This document shows positions 61,152 through 64,000 of a stretch of DNA of 64,000 nucleotides, one piece after another. The stretch is taken from contig NZ_SLUM01000002.1 of the NCBI RefSeq assembly GCF_004345265.1, positions 124,001 to 188,000 of the forward strand. Direction: 5' to 3'. Position 1 is the stretch's first letter. Each line of letters begins with the position of its first letter. The DNA comes from Allofournierella massiliensis (GTDB taxonomy: Bacteria > Bacillota > Clostridia > Oscillospirales > Ruminococcaceae). The notes under the pieces are model-generated. The model ran no database searches, was not told where the DNA came from, and saw nothing but the letters and a program-made list of their open reading frames with translations. The position numbers and the translations under genes are program-made.

Positions 61152-63533
61152 TTATTTCAGCTCCACCACGGTCACGCCGGCTTCGCCTTCGCCGTACTGG
61201 CCCAGACGGAAGCTTTTCACGTTGCGGTGGCCCCGCAGGTGGGCATGGATGGCCTTGCGCAGCGCGCCGGTTCCCTTGCCGTGAATCAGATACACCATGG
61301 TCTGGCCGTTCATCACCGCGTGGTCGATGAATTGATCCGTCTCCATCAGGGCCTCTTCCACGGTCATTCCCAGCAGGTTGATTTCCATGCTGGCCTTGCG
61401 CTGTACCCGCTGCACGGTGGTGCTGCGGGGCTGGGGCTTGGGTTTGCCGTTGTTCGCCGGCTTTTTCAGCTTGTCCGGCGCTTTCAGGTTACTCAGCGGC
61501 ACCTTGGTTTTCAAAATGCCTGCCCGCACCTCCACCAGCCCGTTGCGGTCCGGCAGGCTCATCACGGTGGCGGTCTGCTCGATGTCGGCAATGACCACCT
61601 CCTGACCCACCTTTACCTGCTTCAGGGGCACGAACTCCTTAACCACGTTGTGCACCACGTCGGTTTTGCCGTACAGACCCTCGGTCTCCTTGCGGGCGAT
61701 CTCCCGGGCCCGGGCGGCGCGCTGGGCCGCACTGGTCTTTTCGTCCTTCTGCAGCTTGCGAAGCTCGTCGGTGAGCCGGTATGCTTCGTCCTGCACCTGC
61801 TGGGCCATCTGCCGAGCCTTCAGGCGTGCAGCTTCCAGCTCGGTCTCGCCCTGCTTGACCAGCGCGTCGTATTTCTTGCGGGCGGATTCCAGCTTGTGCT
61901 CGGCTTCGGCTTTCGCCTTTTCCACCTCATCCTGACTGGCTTTCAACTGCAGCTTCAGATCATCCAGCTGGGCCAGCACACTGTCCAGCCGCTTGTCATC
62001 GTTGGTCAGATGGGTCTGGGCCCGTTGAATCACCCGAGGCGGCACGCCCAGCTTTTCGCTGATCAGGAAGGCGTTGGATTTGCCCGGCACACCCACGCTC
62101 AGCTTATAGGTGGGACGCAGGCTCTCCACGTCGAACTCACAGCTGGCGTTCATCACGCCGGGGGTCTCCAGCGCGAACACCTTCATCTCGGAATAGTGGG
62201 TGGTGGCCATGATCAGGGCGCCCTGAATGCGCAGCTGCTCGATGATGCTCACCGCCAGCGCCGCGCCCTCGGCAGGGTCGGTGCCCGCGCCCAGCTCGTC
62301 CAGCAGAACCAGCGTGTTTTTATAGGCGTTGTCCAGAATGCCGGTGATCTTTTTCATGTGGCCGGAGAAGGTGGACAGGCTCTGCTCGATGCTCTGCTCG
62401 TCGCCGATGTCCACCAGATATTCGCTGAACACGCAGACGGTGCTCTGCTCGTGGGCCGGGATCAGCAGGCCGTGCTGGGCCATTGCGCACAGAAGGCCCG
62501 CGGTTTTCAGGGTAACGGTTTTACCGCCGGTATTGGGGCCGGTGATGACCAGCGTGTCGTACTCCTTGCCCAGAGCCACGTCCACCGGAACCACCTTGTC
62601 CTTGTCGATCAGGGGGTGGCGGGCCTTTTTCAAATCGAACCACATGCCATCCGCCACCTGGGGCATGTATGCCTGCTGCTCCAGCGCCAGACGGGCCTTG
62701 GCCAGCAGCACGTCGATGTTCAGCATGGCCTGATAGCTGAAGTTGAACACCGGCTCGATGGAGGCCACCTGGTCGGTGAATGCGGCCAGAATGCGCTCGA
62801 TCTCGCTTTTCTCCTGGCTGCGCAGCTGCATGATTTTTGCGTTGGCCTCCACCACTGCCGTGGGCTCCACGAACACGGTGGAACCGCTGGAGGACACATC
62901 GTGGATGACGCCGCCCACTTCGCCCCGGTACTCGGCTTTGACCGGCACCACGAAGCGGCCGTTGCGCAGCGAAACCACCGCGTCCTGCAAAAACTTGTTG
63001 GTGGTGCTGTTTTTGATGATGGCATCCAGCTTGTCCCGGATGGAATTTTCCATGGCCCGGATCTTGCGCCGGATTTCAAACAGGGTGTTGCTGGCGGTAT
63101 CCGCCATTTCCTCCGGCGACAGAATGGCGCTGGAGATGTTCTTTTCCAGCGTGGGCTGGGGGGTCAGTGCATAGAACAGGTCATCCACCGGCAGCATATC
63201 GTGCTTGGTAATGTGGTACCAGCTGACCAGATTCTGGAAGTTACGCAGCGCACCGGCCACCTCCAGCAGCTCCGCCATCGAGAGGATGCCGCCTTTCAGG
63301 GCCCGGTTTACCACCTTGTCCACACCCTGCACCCCGCCAAACCGGGGGCTGCCGTTCTTCAGCAGCAGGCTGTTGATGGCATCGGTCTGGGAGAGGGCGT
63401 ACCGCACCTCTTCCACGGTCTCGAAGGCATCCTGCTCCAGAAGCAGGGTGCGCGCCTCCGGGCAGACCGCAAGCTGGGCTGCCCGATTTAAAATCTTTTC
63501 CAGCTCCAGCGTTTTCAGATAACTTTTTTCCAT
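61152..63533 (-). CDS. mutS2: Endonuclease MutS2
   Basis: 793 aa, full length. N-terminal MutS core domains, Walker A GPNTGGKTVTLKT, Walker B VLLDELGAGTDPAEG, coiled-coil KASQDEVEKAKAEAEHKLES, and a C-terminal Smr nuclease domain (EINLLGMTVEEALMETDQFI, VYLIHGKGTGALRKAI). In Firmicutes it suppresses recombination or rescues collided ribosomes. GGAG before the ATG. Same strand as the RecO gene, with a 42-base gap. Confidence 0.96.
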   Translation of the reverse strand: MEKSYLKTLELEKILNRAAQLAVCPEARTLLLEQDAFETVEEVRYALSQTDAINSLLLKNGSPRFGGVQGVDKVVNRALKGGILSMAELLEVAGALRNFQNLVSWYHITKHDMLPVDDLFYALTPQPTLEKNISSAILSPEEMADTASNTLFEIRRKIRAMENSIRDKLDAIIKNSTTNKFLQDAVVSLRNGRFVVPVKAEYRGEVGGVIHDVSSSGSTVFVEPTAVVEANAKIMQLRSQEKSEIERILAAFTDQVASIEPVFNFSYQAMLNIDVLLAKARLALEQQAYMPQVADGMWFDLKKARHPLIDKDKVVPVDVALGKEYDTLVITGPNTGGKTVTLKTAGLLCAMAQHGLLIPAHEQSTVCVFSEYLVDIGDEQSIEQSLSTFSGHMKKITGILDNAYKNTLVLLDELGAGTDPAEGAALAVSIIEQLRIQGALIMATTHYSEMKVFALETPGVMNASCEFDVESLRPTYKLSVGVPGKSNAFLISEKLGVPPRVIQRAQTHLTNDDKRLDSVLAQLDDLKLQLKASQDEVEKAKAEAEHKLESARKKYDALVKQGETELEAARLKARQMAQQVQDEAYRLTDELRKLQKDEKTSAAQRAARAREIARKETEGLYGKTDVVHNVVKEFVPLKQVKVGQEVVIADIEQTATVMSLPDRNGLVEVRAGILKTKVPLSNLKAPDKLKKPANNGKPKPQPRSTTVQRVQRKASMEINLLGMTVEEALMETDQFIDHAVMNGQTMVYLIHGKGTGALRKAIHAHLRGHRNVKSFRLGQYGEGEAGVTVVELK

Positions 63534-63575
63534 GGATCGCTCCTCATAAATGTTTAAAAAAAGCGGGCGCGCCGG

Positions 63576-64000
63576 TCAGCTGAGCATGGTATGCACAAAA
63601 TCCAGTGTTTTCAGGGGCTTGTCCAGCACCTGAAGGGCATACCGCTCGGTGACCCGGCCCAGCGCCTCCATGCTCTTTTGGGGGATGGAAAAGCTGAAGA
63701 TCTTTTTATCCTCCACCAGAGCAATGTGGCGCAGCGCCAGCAGGGCGGCGGGGTCCAGATTGGGGGTTTTATTTTGCCTGGCCGCGCAGTCCGCGCACAG
63801 CAGCAGCCCGGCCGACCCGTCAAAATAAAAATCGCCGCCGTCGTATTTCTGGCAGCCGCGGCAGCACAGCAGATCCGGCATGAAGCCGGCCTCGCACACC
63901 GCGCGCAGCTCGAACACAGCCTTGATCTGAGGCAGGGGCTTTTTGCCCTCGCTGATCAGATACAGGCTGTTCAATGTAAGACGCAGAAGCGCCTCGGCCT
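63576..64000 (-). CDS. recO: DNA repair protein RecO, C-terminal part
   Basis: The frame continues past the right edge: upstream of the first internal TTG at 63974 it reads AEALLRLTLNSLYLISEGKK, so the start lies outside. Helical C-terminal domain with zinc-type Cys (CCRGC, CADC) and SEGKKPLPQIKAVFELR are RecO. Loads RecA on SSB-coated DNA. Confidence 0.88.
   Translation of the reverse strand, partial: AEALLRLTLNSLYLISEGKKPLPQIKAVFELRAVCEAGFMPDLLCCRGCQKYDGGDFYFDGSAGLLLCADCAARQNKTPNLDPAALLALRHIALVEDKKIFSFSIPQKSMEALGRVTERYALQVLDKPLKTLDFVHTMLS

Noticed and set aside
1-64000. CRISPR arrays, rRNA or tRNA genes, insertion sequences with transposase
   Set aside because: I found no regularly spaced repeats, no cloverleaf or rRNA sequence, and no transposase motifs.

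Overview
The window comes from a low-redundancy, moderately high-G+C genome of an anaerobic gut Firmicute. The gene content (Tn916-type integrase, TspO, NfnAB, Fe-dependent alcohol dehydrogenase, RarA, MutS2, selenium-linked purine genes) and the codon usage suggest Oscillospiraceae/Ruminococcaceae, Clostridia. This is an inference from gene style; I see no rRNA or tRNA. Most gene boundaries are supported by clear Shine-Dalgarno sites, and many genes end at strong hairpin terminators.

Layout. 1-4.3 kb: end of a surface-polysaccharide locus (glycosyltransferase, phosphoglycosyl transferase) and a helicase with helicase-associated repeats. About 4.5-9.4 kb: an AT-rich integrative and mobilizable element with two HTH regulators, a MobT/Rep_trans protein, excisionase and Tn916-type integrase. 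9.6-10.7 kb: gene remnants (DinD fragment, frameshifted HTH gene). 10.8-15.5 kb: housekeeping and orphan genes (flavoredoxin, DUF1847, a TIM-barrel-like protein, TetR, TspO). 15.5-25.7 kb: a sugar ABC-transporter operon with a GH20-like hexosaminidase, a glycosidase-like/double GNAT fusion and DUF4127, divergent from an RpiR regulator.

25.7-43.1 kb is the centrepiece: one eleven-gene minus-strand operon (ssnA, ygfK, hydantoinase, selenium-type xanthine dehydrogenase, purine permease, ygeX, ygeY, D-aminoacylase-like, ridA, nfnA, nfnB). This gene set matches the anaerobic purine/uric acid degradation clusters recently described in gut bacteria. Its leader, between a good sigma-A promoter and ssnA, carries two related structured RNAs with a 26-nt identical core and a covarying closing stem. 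No protein regulator is encoded next to it, so the tandem RNA is the best candidate for control. A second nfnAB copy, encoding an identical NfnA and a nearly identical NfnB, lies at 52.6-54.9 kb in inverted orientation, so the pair brackets the operon.

43.2-51 kb: Fur/PerR, RarA, esterase, GlyA, endonuclease III, a TPP riboswitch with ThiT, a lipoprotein-like sortase, and LysR. 51.2-55 kb: Fe-alcohol dehydrogenase and nfnAB copy 2. 55-59.6 kb: trehalose operon (TreR, EIIBCA, phosphotrehalase) with matching operators. 59.7-64 kb: HTH regulator, EAL phosphodiesterase, MutS2 and the C-terminal part of RecO.

How they work together: purines enter through the NCS2 permease and are oxidised or deaminated by XDH, YgfK and SsnA; the rings are opened by the hydrolases; diaminopropionate is split by YgeX, RidA clears the aminoacrylate, and NfnAB balances ferredoxin, NADH and NADPH. 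The order of the steps is inference from family knowledge.
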